From Cepaea nemoralis (Eukaryota > Mollusca > Gastropoda > Stylommatophora > Helicidae), in the NCBI GenBank assembly GCA_014155875.1, contig JACEFZ010021729.1, positions 1-64,000 of the forward strand: a stretch of DNA of 64,000 bases, given 5' to 3'. The notes under the pieces were generated by a model. The model was not told where the DNA came from. It did no database searches and saw nothing but the letters and a program-made list of their open reading frames with translations. The first letter of the stretch is position 1, and every line of letters begins with the position of its first letter. Positions 1 through 11,254 of this stretch are shown piece after piece. Position numbers and translations under genes: made by a program.

Positions 1-447
1 GACAGAGATAGATACTAATATAAAAAATACACAAAATGTGAACAGATCAGATACTAAAATAAAATACACAACAATGCTCGTAAGGACAGAATTACTAAAA
101 TAAAAATACACAAATGCTCGAACAGACAGAGATACTAAAATAAAAATACACAAATGGTCGTATAGACAGAATTACTAAAATAAAAATACACAAATGCTCG
201 AACAGATACAGATACTAAAATAAAAATACACAAATGCTCGAACAGACAGAGATACTAAAATAAAAATACAAAAATTGTCGTATAGACAGAATTACTAAAA
301 TAAAAATACAGAAATGCTCGAACAGATAGAGATGCTAAAATAAAAATACACAAATGCTCGAACAGATAGAGATGCTAAAATAAAAATACACAAATGCTCG
401 AACAGATATAGATGCTAAAATAAAAATACACAAATGCTCGAACAGAT
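1..447. repeat. 40-bp minisatellite, ~11 units
   Basis: AT-rich units of about 40 bp with the core ACTAAAATAAAAATACACAA. Two unit types partly alternate, one carrying GCTCGAACAGA and the other GGTCGTATAGA, which suggests an older two-unit repeat that was amplified. The array runs off the left edge of the window. No coding potential is evident. Confidence 0.9.
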
Positions 448-448
448 C

Positions 449-623
449 ATGGGTCGATCAGCCTGGAGGTGGAAACGGGACCATAGAGACACATTGAGCA
501 CGAGGCAGGAGTTGATTAGCCTGGGGGTGGACACGGGACCATGGAGACACATTGAGCACGAGGCATGGGTCGATCAGCCTGGAGGTGGACATGGGCTATT
601 GAAGACACCTTGGGCACGAGGCA
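449..623. repeat. 58-bp tandem repeat, 3 units
   Basis: Three units of about 58 bp, each ending in GAGCACGAGGCA or a close variant and carrying GGTCGATCAGCCTGGAGGTGG-like sequence. It abuts the 40-bp array directly. Open frames across it result from the lack of stops in the unit and are not taken as a gene. Confidence 0.85.
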
Positions 624-699
624 GGGCAACTCGTACAGAATCTAAGGCTTTTCCACAGGCAATGTTCTGCAAAAGACCTCCTGCATGATGGTAGTGAAT

Positions 700-870
700 A
701 TACTCATCTCATCTTGTAGGCCTACCTTGCGGTGTCAAGGCGAAGCATAACAGCGGTTCAGGGCCTGTGTATTGGCTTCATGTATCGAAATTACCATGCC
801 AAACCTTTACATGGTCGGCTTCTTCTGCTGGTTCTATTTGGTCTGTACATCATTGTTTGCTGTGGCATTC
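700..870 (-). mobile_element. Degenerate LINE 3' region relic, antisense
   Basis: This stretch is similar to 28685-28890; both share GCGGTGTC, GGGCTTCATG, GTGGTCGGCTTC and GTCTGTACATCATTG. In the better copy the minus strand encodes QQVKWFGHA, a motif common near the C terminus of LINE RT proteins. Heavily decayed, so the assignment rests on the better copy. Confidence 0.5.
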
Positions 871-1311
871 GAAATTTTGAATTAAAAATCTACCCAAAGT
901 ATTTCAGGATCCTCGCCAGTGCTACGGAGTTCGTGCATTGAGCTGAGATTATCCGGACTCAGACTTGAGTTAGGAGTAGAACGCGGCACTTATGGGTTAC
1001 ACCCGTGTGCCGTAATGTTGATCCGTCGACTAAACTTGCTGTGGCATATTACGGCTCGTATTACACCAGCGAAAATAAAGTATTTCACATAATCAAGCTT
1101 CACGTGTCAAATCTGAAACAGAAGTTAAAATTAGTGGGAGTGCAACACACAAAGACATCCATCAGCATTCATCATAAGGACGCGAGGAGTAAGTATATCG
1201 ATGTGTCGACAACATATAAAAGGATTAACTGATTAAGTGCCATGGGCTGATAAATCGTATTGTTTGAATTTCCCGTAACAGCTTATAAATCAAACTATAG
1301 TTAACATGCTT

Positions 1312-1552
1312 CCTGGCCTAGAGGTTAGCGACTTTTCTCCGTAATCTCGTATACTCTCGTAAGTAACGTGACGACGGTGAGAATCAGCAGTGGTTCGAAT
1401 CGCGTCGGTAATTTACGGGGTATGCGAGCCGGCCGCTCAGAAAGCAATGGCAAACTACTGAGCGTAATCTTGCCAAGAAATCAACAATCAGCTGAAAGAT
1501 GCTGATGTTGACAGCGATGTCCTGTAAAGGATATGCAAAAAAAAAAAAAAAC
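1312..1552 (+). mobile_element. tRNA-derived SINE, family 1, full-length
   Basis: A Pol III A-box-like TGGCCTAGAGG is followed at the right spacing by a B-box-like GGTTCGAATCG. Next comes a central domain (AAAGCAATGGCAAACTACTG, then CAGCTGAAAGATGCTGATG), the sequence GTCCTGTAAAGGATATGC and a 14-A tail. The central domain and 3' end recur at 5880, 6175-6435, 7305, 31420, 31750, 31860, 42455 and 52490. This is the most complete plus-strand copy. Confidence 0.8.
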
Positions 1553-2204
1553 ATAGTTAACATGTCAATACAGTAGTTTTCCCTATGCAACTCCCTTTAC
1601 TTTGATATATAATTCAACATGTCTGCTACTATATTAACAACTGTTGAGTCATAACTGTAACACGCCCCATACTTTCCACTTTCTGCCCACTTATTTATAT
1701 TTGGTCTAAACCTACGTTTTGTTTGGTACTGAATATGTTAAGCATAATGATATGGCTATAACACAGATATTGCACAGGCAAGAGCTATGTTCGTGTGTTT
1801 CATTGATTATGTGAAAAACCTTGGACCGAATATTCTCGAACATACTCTGTAAGATACTAGAACCTGAAATGATAGAAAACATTCCTGGTATGGGGTGGGG
1901 GAAGAACATTCAGAAATAATAAGAAAGAAAAGGGGGAGGGGAGGGGTGAGAACAGTCATAACTTGCATAGAAGAACATTAGCCAAGCAGCACTTGAACCT
2001 ATGCACACGCGGTCGGATCAGCAACAAATGTTTTTAACAAAATAAAATGTAGGTGGTGGGATTATCCTGAATAGTTTAAAAACGGAAGTAAATAAAAAGT
2101 CAGTAACAACTGAAATATCCTCAAAATAACTTCAGAGCAGAGAAAGATGCCTTGAAAACTGACACAGTAATGCTGTTAACAGGGGAAAATAAAGAGAAAA
2201 AATA
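1553..2204. other. No gene recognised
   Basis: AT-rich sequence with a short G-rich run (GGGGGAGGGGAGGGG, about 1930-1946). No ORF resembling a known family and no clear repeat were seen. Confidence 0.5.
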
Positions 2205-2680
2205 CTTCTTTTTACAGATGCGAAGTCAGTTGTTTTAATACTGAAAATCAGATACAATATAAATTTATCAGAACTGGGAGCAGCATTTCATGGAATGTCA
2301 GAGATCCAAAAGGGTCAAAATACAATTGATCTCACCATATTACAAAATACATGGAAATGAAGTGGCAGGTTGGTAAAGGAACGTGGAAGGCTACCTCAGC
2401 ATGATATAAGCATAACCTATGATGTGAGGAGATTTATAAGAAACAATTATAGAACCGAATGGGAATCAGGGCATCCAGACTACCAGAAAAATGATTATAT
2501 TACCAACTCAACCGAAGGACAACAGTAATAATCTTCCAGACTCCACACAGGACTCACAACTTATTCATTAAAATACAAGAAAATATTAGAATTAAAAATC
2601 GGAGATACTGATGAATGTAACTGTGGGACTGATAAAATGACAAATAAACATCTCTTCAAACTACTGAATGTAAAACTTGT
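2205..2680 (+). mobile_element. LINE relic: RNase H and C-terminal Cys domain
   Basis: Interrupted plus-strand frames give FFTDAKSV (RNase H motif around the second Asp) and then FRLHTG and GDTDECNCGTDKMTN. This matches the order of the C-terminal part of LINE family E in this window ([12 protein letters not shown], then METAMCTCG-like Cys motif). Several stops and frameshifts make it a dead copy. AT-rich sequence follows to 2985. Confidence 0.6.
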
Positions 2681-2989
2681 CTATAGTATGTCCACATTTG
2701 TTTGCCTTCATTCACGGTCAATTATTTTGAAAACTGTCTGTTGCATCGTTATGAAATTTTTCCAGCCGTCTTATATTTACCCCCACCCAAGGAATATGTC
2801 TTTGATAGGTCCAAAAACAACTTAAATCATTGAAAGCGGCGACATTCCTTTGATGTTTTGCTGAACAACTAGTGATTTCTCGCTAACAAAGTTATTTTTA
2901 CGTTAATGGGAGACCTGCAAATTCTGATGACACACAAAGGCGTATCCGGATTCGTATGGGAGTGGATGCAATGAAAGAACTAGCTTAAA

Positions 2990-3200
2990 ATCGACAGGGT
3001 CGGCTGCATTGCACCGGGTTTTTATCCCATATGGCTCTGTTCTTTCCGCAGCGCGGAAAGCGTCGCACAAAGCACGAACTCCGTAGCTCCAGCGACAACC
3101 CTCGGGAGTCTCCGAAAAAAATGCACTCGTGAAATAAAGGACGCGGCCCGGAATCGAACATACAACCTTCGGAGCCCGAGTCAGACGGCTTGACCACTTC
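2990..3200 (-). mobile_element. tRNA-derived SINE, family 2
   Basis: On the minus strand, GAAGTGGTCAAGCCGTCTGA (A-box region) is followed by GTTCGATTCCGGG (B box). A body shared with 16675-16915 and 20128-20345 follows (GGAGCTACGGAGTT, TTTCCGC, CCCGGTGCA). The head lies directly against the 3' tail of LINE A at 3198. Confidence 0.75.
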
Positions 3201-4500
3201 ATCATCATCATCATCATCAAGTGCCGTGCCGGCTGGCGTAGGCGTTCATGGCTCTCCATAGATCTCGGTCTTTGGTTTTCTGGATCAACTCTGCTGCTGA
3301 TATTCCTCCATGCCACCGTCTCAATCCATCCAGCATCACTTCTCTTGGTCTACCTCTGCCTCTCTTCCCCTCGATCTTTCCAGTTGTTACGATGTTCTCC
3401 AATGCCTCTCTTCTCATCACATGACCGAGGAAAGCTGTTTGTCTCTGTCTTATTGTATATAATGTTCTAGTTTCATTAGCCTGTTTCAGGCAGTCGTCGT
3501 TAGTTACTCTGGCAGTCCAAGGAATTCGCAACATTCGTCTCAGGAACCACATCTCTGTTGCTTCTAATTTCTTCTTAATTTGTTCATTTACATTCCAAGA
3601 TTCACTGCCATACAGCAAAACTGGTTCTACATAGCATTTCAGCACTCTCTTTCTTACATTCAGTGACAGTGACTTATTGCATAAGATACTCTTCATTTTA
3701 TGAAATGCGGCTTTTGCCTGCCCTATTCTGCTCCTAATCTCTGTTGTACATCTTCCATCTGATGTTATAAATGCCCCTAGGTATCTAAAATTATCAACTT
3801 GGTTAAGGATTTTCCCTTCTATTTCTATGTCACATTTTGGTGTCACCATTTTCTTTGATATTACCATTGTTACTGTTTTCTTGATATTCAAGTTGAGTCC
3901 TTTCCTTGCACTCTCTGTTACTACAACGTCTAATAATTGTTGTAGGTATGTTGAATTATCCGCCACCAATACTGTGTCATCTGCATAGCGTATATTATTT
4001 ATATTATAACCTCCAACTAGTATTCCTGGCATCTCTTTGATCTCTCTCATTATTACTTCGCTATACAGGGAGAAAAGATCTGGTGACAAGACACACCCTT
4101 GTCGTACTCCTAGCTTTATCTGTTCATAACTACCCTCTTTATTTCCCATTTTAATTGCTGCTACTTGGTTCCAGTAAATATTCTTTATTATTCTTAAAAC
4201 TTTTCCATCAGTGTTGATATCTTCCAACATTTTAATCAGTTCATCATGTTTTACTTTATCAAATGCCTTAGTATAATCTATGAAGCACAAATATATGTCC
4301 CTCTGTTTCTCTATTGACCTTTCTATTAGTGTCCGCAATGTATAAATTGCATTGTTTGTGCCCTTTCCTTCCACAAATCCATACTGTTCTTCACTAATTT
4401 CCATTTTTATTTTCTTTTTGGTTCTTCTCATTATGATTCTGAGTAGAAGCTTAGTGATATGGCTTATAAGGTTAATTGTACGAAAATCTTCACAATATGT
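3198..4500 (-). mobile_element. Non-LTR retrotransposon, family A, 5'-truncated
   Basis: The RT-coding 3' part of a LINE lies on the minus strand. It ends in a (GAT)n/(ATC)n tail at 3198-3219 directly after the codons GGCACTTGA. The 5' boundary lies near 4490, where RT homology begins just before the FRTINLISH motif, so the endonuclease and any ORF1 are missing. No certain target duplication was found. Family A 3' ends recur at 12000, 15905, 34505 and 36215-38085. Confidence 0.85.
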
Positions 4501-4557
4501 TTGCCATGAAGTCTTGGGAAGATAATGTGGTGGTTTCCCCTTGCCTTCCACATTCAC
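3217..4557 (-). CDS. Reverse transcriptase ORF of LINE A
   Basis: A 446-codon uninterrupted frame encodes a retrotransposon reverse transcriptase. Visible blocks are FRTINLISH (residues ~25-33), motif [10 protein letters not shown] (~92-100), motif B GVRQGCVLSP (~150-159) and the catalytic YADD (~191-194). The C terminus is typical of invertebrate LINE proteins: [42 protein letters not shown] and LDGLRRWHG. No RNase H domain is present. The first ~24 residues have no RT resemblance and are probably flanking sequence read through. RT motifs are intact, but without an endonuclease it is not autonomous. The RTE-like clade is a guess. Confidence 0.85.
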   Translation of the reverse strand: MNVEGKGKPPHYLPKTSWQTYCEDFRTINLISHITKLLLRIIMRRTKKKIKMEISEEQYGFVEGKGTNNAIYTLRTLIERSIEKQRDIYLCFIDYTKAFDKVKHDELIKMLEDINTDGKVLRIIKNIYWNQVAAIKMGNKEGSYEQIKLGVRQGCVLSPDLFSLYSEVIMREIKEMPGILVGGYNINNIRYADDTVLVADNSTYLQQLLDVVVTESARKGLNLNIKKTVTMVISKKMVTPKCDIEIEGKILNQVDNFRYLGAFITSDGRCTTEIRSRIGQAKAAFHKMKSILCNKSLSLNVRKRVLKCYVEPVLLYGSESWNVNEQIKKKLEATEMWFLRRMLRIPWTARVTNDDCLKQANETRTLYTIRQRQTAFLGHVMRREALENIVTTGKIEGKRGRGRPREVMLDGLRRWHGGISAAELIQKTKDRDLWRAMNAYASRHGT

Positions 4558-4559
4558 AT

Positions 4560-5030
4560 GGTGGTCTTTTTATCTCTGCTTTTGACAGCCATTTCCGACT
4601 GCAAGGACAAGTGAGTGCCCTGCTCTGCTCATCTGCAGAGTTGTCCACTTATTCCGGTGGATACTCGGTCCCCAGAGCTGTGTTAGCCACACCGTAGTGT
4701 GTTTCCATCCTCTACCGCGTGGGGGTGCAGTTGGGATTTTCCCTTCATAAAGTTATGGTCTCTGACCAAAACTCTCCAGTACTTTTAGAGGATCACTTCA
4801 CCACGGAAAATCCCGAGAGGGGTGCAATGTGTCATATTAGTAAAGGCAGAGAATTTACAGAGGCACGGGGTAAATAATTTGTAAATTAACAGGAAAGTAG
4901 AAGGAATATATTTCTTACCTTATTTTTCATTTCCTTCTTGTTTCTTCAGCTGATGCTGATGCTGTAATGTTTAGGGCCTGCAATTCGTCTGAATAGTTGG
5001 AGCAAAATATCCCAGTAAGTGTGTACGTAG
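4560..5030. other. Unassigned spacer
   Basis: No convincing gene. The segment 4600-4760 has moderate GC and may be another dispersed repeat, but no second copy was found in the window. 4760-5030 is AT-rich. Confidence 0.4.
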
Positions 5031-5066
5031 ATTAAGGTCTGCGATCTGCTCAGACCTTAATCTGTG
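5031..5066. repeat. Short perfect hairpin
   Basis: AGATTAAGGTCTG and its exact reverse complement CAGACCTTAATCT are separated by about 9 bases. It is isolated, and no adjacent gene suggests a terminator or regulatory role. Confidence 0.7.
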
Positions 5067-5199
5067 TCGGACGATTCCAGTAGGTTGATGATTGCTCTCG
5101 GTTGCATAAAATTCAATCCATCCTTTCTCCAATAGTCCTCTTCCTCTTTCAACACACGGTCCTGACGTTTTTTCCAGTAACTTTTATCAATATTTAATG

Positions 5200-5418
5200 A
5201 CACGGACAGACAGACAGACAGGTAGGTAGGTAGGTAGGTAGGTAGGCAGGTAGACAGAAAGGTATGTGGGTGGGTGGATGGCTGGTTGGCTGAGTGGGTG
5301 GTGGGTCGGTCGGTCGGTCGGTCGGTCGGTGGGTTCCGGCAGACAGGCCGGCTGGCCTGTCTGCCTGCCGGAACCCACCCACCCACCGACCGACCGACCG
5401 ACCGATCGATCTATCGAC

Positions 5419-5498
<80 letters not shown>

Positions 5499-5500
5499 CC
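5200..5500. repeat. Compound microsatellite with long palindrome
   Basis: Runs of (GACA)n, (GGTA)n and (GGTC)n are followed by an inverted repeat centred near 5352. There, GGGTTCCGGCAGACAGGCC is mirrored by GGCCTGTCTGCCTGCCGG, with (GGTC)n opposite (GACC)n. (GATA)n then runs from 5416 to 5498. Long minus-strand frames across it (YLSIYLSIY, PTDRPTDRP) are microsatellite translations. Confidence 0.9.
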
Positions 5501-5880
5501 CCGCCAGGAGCCGGGCCGAGCCAGCTAGTTTATTTATATAATCACGTTTCATGAAAGAACCCACAGTTTGACGACACCTCTGAACTATAACACTCAGTCT
5601 GTGCAAAAACGAAAGACCGCCTGACAATTTTAAAAATAGCGCGAATGTGTCTTGCTGGCGCTGTAATACTCTTAAAATGATGGCATTAATGGCGGGGCAG
5701 AAAAATATATACAGCATATAAACAAACATTGAAATCTGCTGTACAATCTCCAGAACAAATAATTTTTTGTTGGGTGGACATAATGATAAGGTTATATACT
5801 AAATCTCATCATTTTCCCTCAGTTGGTTACTGAGATATTGAATTTTATATTGAGGCAACGGAAAAAAAAACACACTATAG
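5500..5880. other. No gene recognised
   Basis: Ordinary low-complexity spacer with no family-level resemblance on either strand. Confidence 0.4.
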
Positions 5881-5945
5881 TACATCAACAGCAGCTGAAA
5901 GTGCTGTTATTGACTGCAACGTCCTGTAAGGGGTATGCAAAATTA
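5880..5945 (+). mobile_element. SINE family 1, 3' fragment
   Basis: CAGCAGCTGAAAGTGCTG followed by AACGTCCTGTAAGGGGTATGC matches the 3' third of the SINE at 1312-1552. It is followed by an A/T-rich stretch. Confidence 0.6.
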
Positions 5946-6171
5946 TATTTTTAAACATCTCTTGAAAACTATTTGGTCAACATCCGATCCATTTGAAGAC
6001 AAACTCTTTGTGGATGTCAACCAACTCATGTTGAGTGATCCTGTCTTTGGATTTACTCACAGCCACGTCTGAACGTGTGAGGAAAAGAGAAGAGGAAGAC
6101 AAAAGGATAGCAAATGCAAATGTAACCATTAGATTCAGCAGCAATATGTTGTACAATAAACAAGTTAGTTG

Positions 6172-6435
6172 CATATCCGTTACAGGACGTTAGCAGTCAA
6201 CTCCAGCAATTTTTGGCTGTTTGTGATTCAGTGGCAAGTTTACGTTCAGTAGTTTGTCACTGCTTTCTGAACGCGCCTCATAGTCCCGCATATCGGCTTC
6301 GAAGTCAGCTGTGGGTGATTTGTATGAGTGTCGATTGTTCAGAAAGCAATTGAAAATTACTGAACGTAAATTTGTCTAGAAAATAACAGAGCCAAAAATG
6401 TTTAGGTTGATTGCGACTTCCTGTAAAGGACACAC
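6172..6435. mobile_element. Two SINE family 1 pieces, head to head
   Basis: 6172-6320 is a minus-strand piece starting at its 3' end (CCGTTACAGGACGTTAGCAG, then TTACGTTCAGTAGTTTG). 6305-6435 is a plus-strand piece (TTCAGAAAGCAATTGAAAAT, then CTTCCTGTAAAGGACACAC). Both carry the central domain, so this stretch could fold back on itself. Confidence 0.6.
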
Positions 6436-7300
6436 AAGTAACTTTGAGCAGTAACCTTTCGCCTCCAATCTCGTGTCCTCTTTGTGATGTGTGATTTAGT
6501 CAGGATTAGCCAAGTGTTTGTTATAGATCAAGTTATGGCAGTTACACATTATTTATCCAATGTCTTTGTTCAAGCTGTGACAATAGCGAGTTTTACCATG
6601 GACGGCGAATTAACAAACTACACTAACAAAATTCTACTAAATGTGTTTAGTTTTCTTTCCATTCTTGTCCTTTCTAAGTTATGCTTTCTTATGCGAGTTT
6701 CTCTGTAACTACCGTTTCAATCTGTCAATGTTAGTAATAATTATCGTTGACTTCACAACAAACTCGAACATGACAATCTGTATAAACTCTGACAATGATC
6801 CGGCTATTTTCAAACCAACAACTTTTACCAAGTGTTTGAAATGTTTTCATCAATTTACGAGTGCGGGTTTCCTCCTGGAGAGCAAACAAGTCAAATGTTT
6901 TGTACTGATGTCGTTCTCCCGCGTGACCTGCTCAATGATGTAACCAAAATGAGGCTGAAACAATTAGTTCTTTGTTCAAGTTCTGGAAAACAGCGAATTT
7001 TCATGTTTATTTGTGAGACCTAAATGTTAGCGACACGTGCAGTGGCCAGAACTTCATCAAGAATACGCGTTGAAGGATTAGTTTGAAAAAGCGTGGTAAA
7101 GTTGCTATGAGTTTATTCTCTATTTAGGATGTATGAGGCCGGACATACAGTTCTAGAGCTGGGAGAGAGAATTTACCATCGTGTTTTCTAGTTTCACGTA
7201 ATTTCCCATGTATGATATCATCTAGAATAAACTGTGTTGAGTGTCTTTGTATCCAAAGAGGAGACTAGTGTCTGATGTACGGGTGTGAATAAAGTTAGTT
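6436..7300. other. No gene recognised
   Basis: Several 60-100 codon frames exist, but none shows a recognisable domain or splice-supported continuation. Confidence 0.4.
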
Positions 7301-7302
7301 AC

Positions 7303-7545
7303 TTGTCCTTTACAGGACGTCACAGTCAACCCGAGCATTTATTGGCTGTTTGTGACTTTTTAAGGCAATTTTACGTTAGTTGATCGCGTGCGGCACTGTT
7401 AGTTTGCCCTTGCTTTCTTAACGACCTAAGATTATACCAATATTAAAACCAACGCAAAGAGATCTGCTTCCAAATGGCCCGTTCTGACTTTAAACATGGT
7501 ATTACGAAATTGCGTTCACTATCCCCCAGCCACAGGGGCCGACAC
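7303..7545 (-). mobile_element. SINE family 1 copy, antisense, degenerate
   Basis: It begins with GTCCTTTACAGGACGTCACAG (reverse complement of the family 3' end). The central domain follows (TTGGCTGTTTGTGA, TTTGCCCTTGCTTTCTTAACG). The right end, GCGTTCACTATCCCCCAGCC, resembles the tRNA-like head seen at 32060-32090. Confidence 0.6.
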
Positions 7546-7944
7546 AGCTCTCAACACGAATGTCTTATATGTTACCTGAACGCAGAAGAAGAAGAAGAAG
7601 AAGAAGAAACGAACACAGAAATATGTTACGGGTCTACTCGAAGACATTGAGTAATACAGAATGCGTTCATATTTACGATAAAGGTATCGGAATCATTTGC
7701 AATATCTTCCAGTATTTGTTCTCCCAAATGTGTTCTAATGTTACTGGCATGTAACACACTAGAGATGTTTATACCACCTCAAGTGTCGTGGCTAGGTAGC
7801 AGTTTGTACAAGGTAGGTAGAATAGGTCAGTAGTAGGTAAGAACGTAATGGAACACGTCGGAAGTCGTACTGTGCTTGTGTGGTGCGAGGATAATTTTTG
7901 TGTAGACCAATCAGATCTCGGCTGGGGTGTGGTCAATAGAAATT

Positions 7945-9655
7945 TTAATGTCGGAATCACGGTCGGACTCTGTGTGTACAGCTGGGGAATCACAGTAGGA
8001 CTGTGTGGATACAGCTGGAGTGTTACAGTAGGACTATGTGGATACAGCTGGAGTGTTAAGGTAGGACTATGTGGATACAGCTGGAGTGTTACGGTAGGAC
8101 TATGTGGATACAGCTGGAGTGTTAAGGTAGGACTATGTGGATACAGCTGGAGTGTTACAGTAGGACTATGTGGATACAGCTGGAGTGTTAAGGTAGGACT
8201 ATGTGGATACAGCTGGCGTGTTACGGTAGGACTATGTGGATACAGCTGGAGTGTTAAGGTAGGACTATGTGGATACAGCTGGAGTGTTACGGTAGGACTA
8301 TGTGGATACAGCTGGAGTGTTACGGTAGGACTATGTGGATACAGCTGGAGTGTTACAGTAGGACTATGTGGATACAGCTGGAGTGTTAAGGTAGGACTAT
8401 GTGGATACAGCTGGAGTGTTACGGTAGGACTATGTGGATACAGCTGGAGTGTTGAGGTAGGACTATGTGGATACAGCTGGCGTGTTACGGTAGGACTATG
8501 TGGATACAGCTGGAGTGTTAAGGTAGGACTATGTGGATACAGCTGGCGTGTTACGGTAGGACTATGTGGATACAGCTGGAGTGTTAAGGTAGGACTATGT
8601 GGATACAGCTGGAGTGTTACGGTAGGACTATGTGGATACAGCTGGAGTGTTACAGTAGGACTATGTGGATACAGCTGGCCTGTTACGGTAGGACTATGTC
8701 GATACAGCTAGAGTGTTAAGGTAGGACTATGTGGATACAGCTGGAGTGTTAAGGTAGGACTATGTGGATACAGCTGGAGTGTTAAGGTAGGACTATGTCG
8801 ATACAGCTAGAGTGTTAAGGTAGGACTATGTCGATACAGCTAGAGTGTTAAGGTAGGACTATGTGGATACAGCTGGCCTGTTACGGTAGGACTATGTGGA
8901 TACAGCTGGCGTGTTGCGGTAGGACTATGTGGATACAGCTGGGATATCACGGCATATCTGTCTTGATACAGCTGGCGTGTTACGGTAGGACTATGTGGAT
9001 ACAGCTGGCGTGTTACGGTAGGACTATGTGGATACAGCTGGAGTGTTAAGGTAGGACTATGTGGATACAACTGGCGTGTTACGGTAGGACTATGTGGATA
9101 CAGCTGGCGTGTTACGGTAGGACTATGTGGATACAGCTGGAGTGTTACGGTAGGACTATGTGGATACAGCTGGAGTGTTAAGGTAGGACTATGTGGATAC
9201 AGCTGACGTGTTACGGTAGGACTATGTGGATACATCTGGCGTGTTGCGGTAGGACTATGTGGATACAGCTGGAGTGTTAAGGTAGGACTATGTGGATACA
9301 GCTGGCGTGTTAAGGTAGGAATGTGTGGATACAGCTGGCGTGTTACGGTAGGACTATGTGGATACAGCTGGCGTGTTGCGGTAGGACTATGTGGATACAG
9401 CTTGGATATCACGGCATATCTGTCTGGATACAGCTGGCGTGTTACGGTAGGACTATGTGGATACAGCTGGGATATCACGGCATATCTGTGTGGATACAGC
9501 TGGCGTGTTACGGTAGCACTATGTGGATACAGCTGGGATATCACGGCATGTCTGTGTGGATACAGCTGGGACATTAAGATAGGGCTATGTGGATACAGTT
9601 GAAGCATCAAGGCAGAATTATGTAGGTACAGATGAAGTGTCGTGTTAGAATTGTT
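7945..9655. repeat. 33-bp minisatellite, ~50 units
   Basis: The unit is built around GGACTATGTGGATACAGCTG plus a variable GAGTGTTAAGGTA, GCGTGTTACGGTA or GATATCACGGCATAT-type end. Because 33 is a multiple of three and the unit lacks stops in some frames, long frames appear on both strands (GLCGYSWSVTV on +, QLYPHSPTVTR on -). Divergence rises towards 9600. Confidence 0.95.
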
Positions 9656-9659
9656 GCTA

Positions 9660-10100
9660 CAGCTGAAGTGATGAGATACGGCACGAGGCAGGACTTTAGG
9701 TACAAGTGACGTGACAAGACAGGACTGTAGGTACAGTTGACGTGACAAGACATGACTTTAGGTACAGTTGACGTGACAAGGCAGGACTGTAGGTACAGTT
9801 GACGTGACAAGATAGGACTTTAGTTACAATTGACATGACAAGATAGGACTGTAGGTACAGTTGACGTGACAATATAGGACTAGGTACAGTTGACGTGACA
9901 AGGCAGGACTGTAGGTACAGTCGACGTGACAAGGCAGGAATTTAGGTACAGTTGGCGTAACAAGGCAGGACTGTAGGTACAGTTGACGTGACAATGCATG
10001 ATGACGTTAGGTACAGTTGACGTGACAAGATAAGACTGTAGGTACAGTTGACGTGACAAGGCAGGACTTTATGTACAGTTAACGTGACAAGGCAGGACTG
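9660..10100. repeat. 31-bp minisatellite related to the 33-bp array
   Basis: Units of about 31 bp have the core GGACTGTAGGTACAGTTGAC followed by GTGACAAG and GCA or ATA. They match the 33-bp unit in GGACT-T-GG-TACAG, and intermediate units lie at 9590-9660. This suggests one ancestral array whose unit lost two bases. Confidence 0.85.
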
Positions 10101-10261
10101 CAGATGCGACAGAAATACCAAGGTAGGGCTGTGGATGTTCAGCTAAAGTGGTATACATGTTTATACTTGGCAATGTTTCAACAGCAGTTTCCCTTTGACC
10201 TCCACCTATGACTGTAATTCCACCAGTCTTTATCAATATAGACAACGTCTGGAAGGTAGCA

Positions 10262-10862
10262 TTGGCACCGTCTATCAGAAAACATAGATAATGTCTGTCA
10301 GGAAGCATAGATAACGTCTGTCAGGGAGCATAGATAATGTCTGTCAGGGAGCATAGATAATGTGTGTCAGGGAGCATAGATAATAATCTGTCAGAAAACA
10401 TAGACAACGTCTGTCAGGAAGCATAGATAACGTCTGTCAGGAAGCATAGATAATGTCTGTCAGGAAGCATAGATAACGTCTGTCAGGGAGCATAGATAAC
10501 GTCTGTCAGGGAGCATAGATAACGTCTGTCAGGGAGCATAGATAACGTCTGTCAGGAAGCATAGATAACGTCTGTCAGGGAGCATAGATAACGTCTGTCA
10601 GGGAGCATAGATAACGTCTGTCAGGGAGCATAGATAACGTCTGTCAGGGAGCATAGATAACGTCTGTCAGGGAGCATAGATAACGTCTGTCAGGGAGCAT
10701 AGATAACGTCTGTCAGGGAGCATAGATAACGTCTGTCAGGAAGCATAGATAATGTCTGTCAGGGAGCATAGATAATGTCTGTCAGGGAGCATAATTAATA
10801 TCTGTCAGAAAACATAGATAATGTCTGTCAGGGATCATAGACAATGTCTGTCAGGGAGAATG
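10262..10862. repeat. 23-bp minisatellite, ~26 units
   Basis: The unit is AGCATAGATAACGTCTGTCA plus GGG or GGA. Central units (about 10480-10740) are nearly identical while both ends carry variants (AAACATAGACAA, AATGTGTG). That pattern fits homogenisation from the middle of the array. Confidence 0.95.
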
Positions 10863-11250
10863 GGACAGTGGAAGTGTAGTTACATACTACATACCCTCCA
10901 ATGTTATATTACAGAGTTGTTAGATATAATCTAGAGCTCGACGCCTCCCACAGCTCGCTTTCTTCCTCTCTCTTCCCTCCGCCTGTTTTAACACCGGTAA
11001 ACTATTAGATAACTGTATAATGACGGCTAAACTATATATCTAAAGGTCGCTCCATCCCCGGCCTAGATGTTGAACAATCTGCATATAATGTCATATTGCC
11101 AGTCTGTATTGCTTAACTGCATTAAGTTCAAAACGGAGAGCTGTGGTATGAGAGGATATCAAGCATAGACACTTCTCTCCTACAAAGACTTACATGTACG
11201 CACTGTTCGGTTCTAAGTGTCGCAATGACCGTGATCCAAAAGGTCGAGGC
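10863..11250. other. No gene recognised
   Basis: Unique-looking spacer with a short pyrimidine-rich run (CTTTCTTCCTCTCTCTTCCC) near 10960-10980. Confidence 0.4.
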
Positions 11251-11254
11251 GGGT

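Noticed and set aside
3217..4557. Host gene for an RT-like protein
   Set aside because: The frame is bounded by a LINE 3' tail and a truncation, and many partial copies lie in the same window.
7848..8711. 287-codon plus-strand frame of GLCGYSWSV repeats as a repetitive protein
   Set aside because: The 33-bp period with no stops makes long frames in several frames and on both strands automatically. No signal peptide, flanking exon or codon-level conservation supports it.
10262..10862. CRISPR or telomere-like repeat
   Set aside because: Units of 23 bp are contiguous without spacers and do not resemble telomeric repeats.
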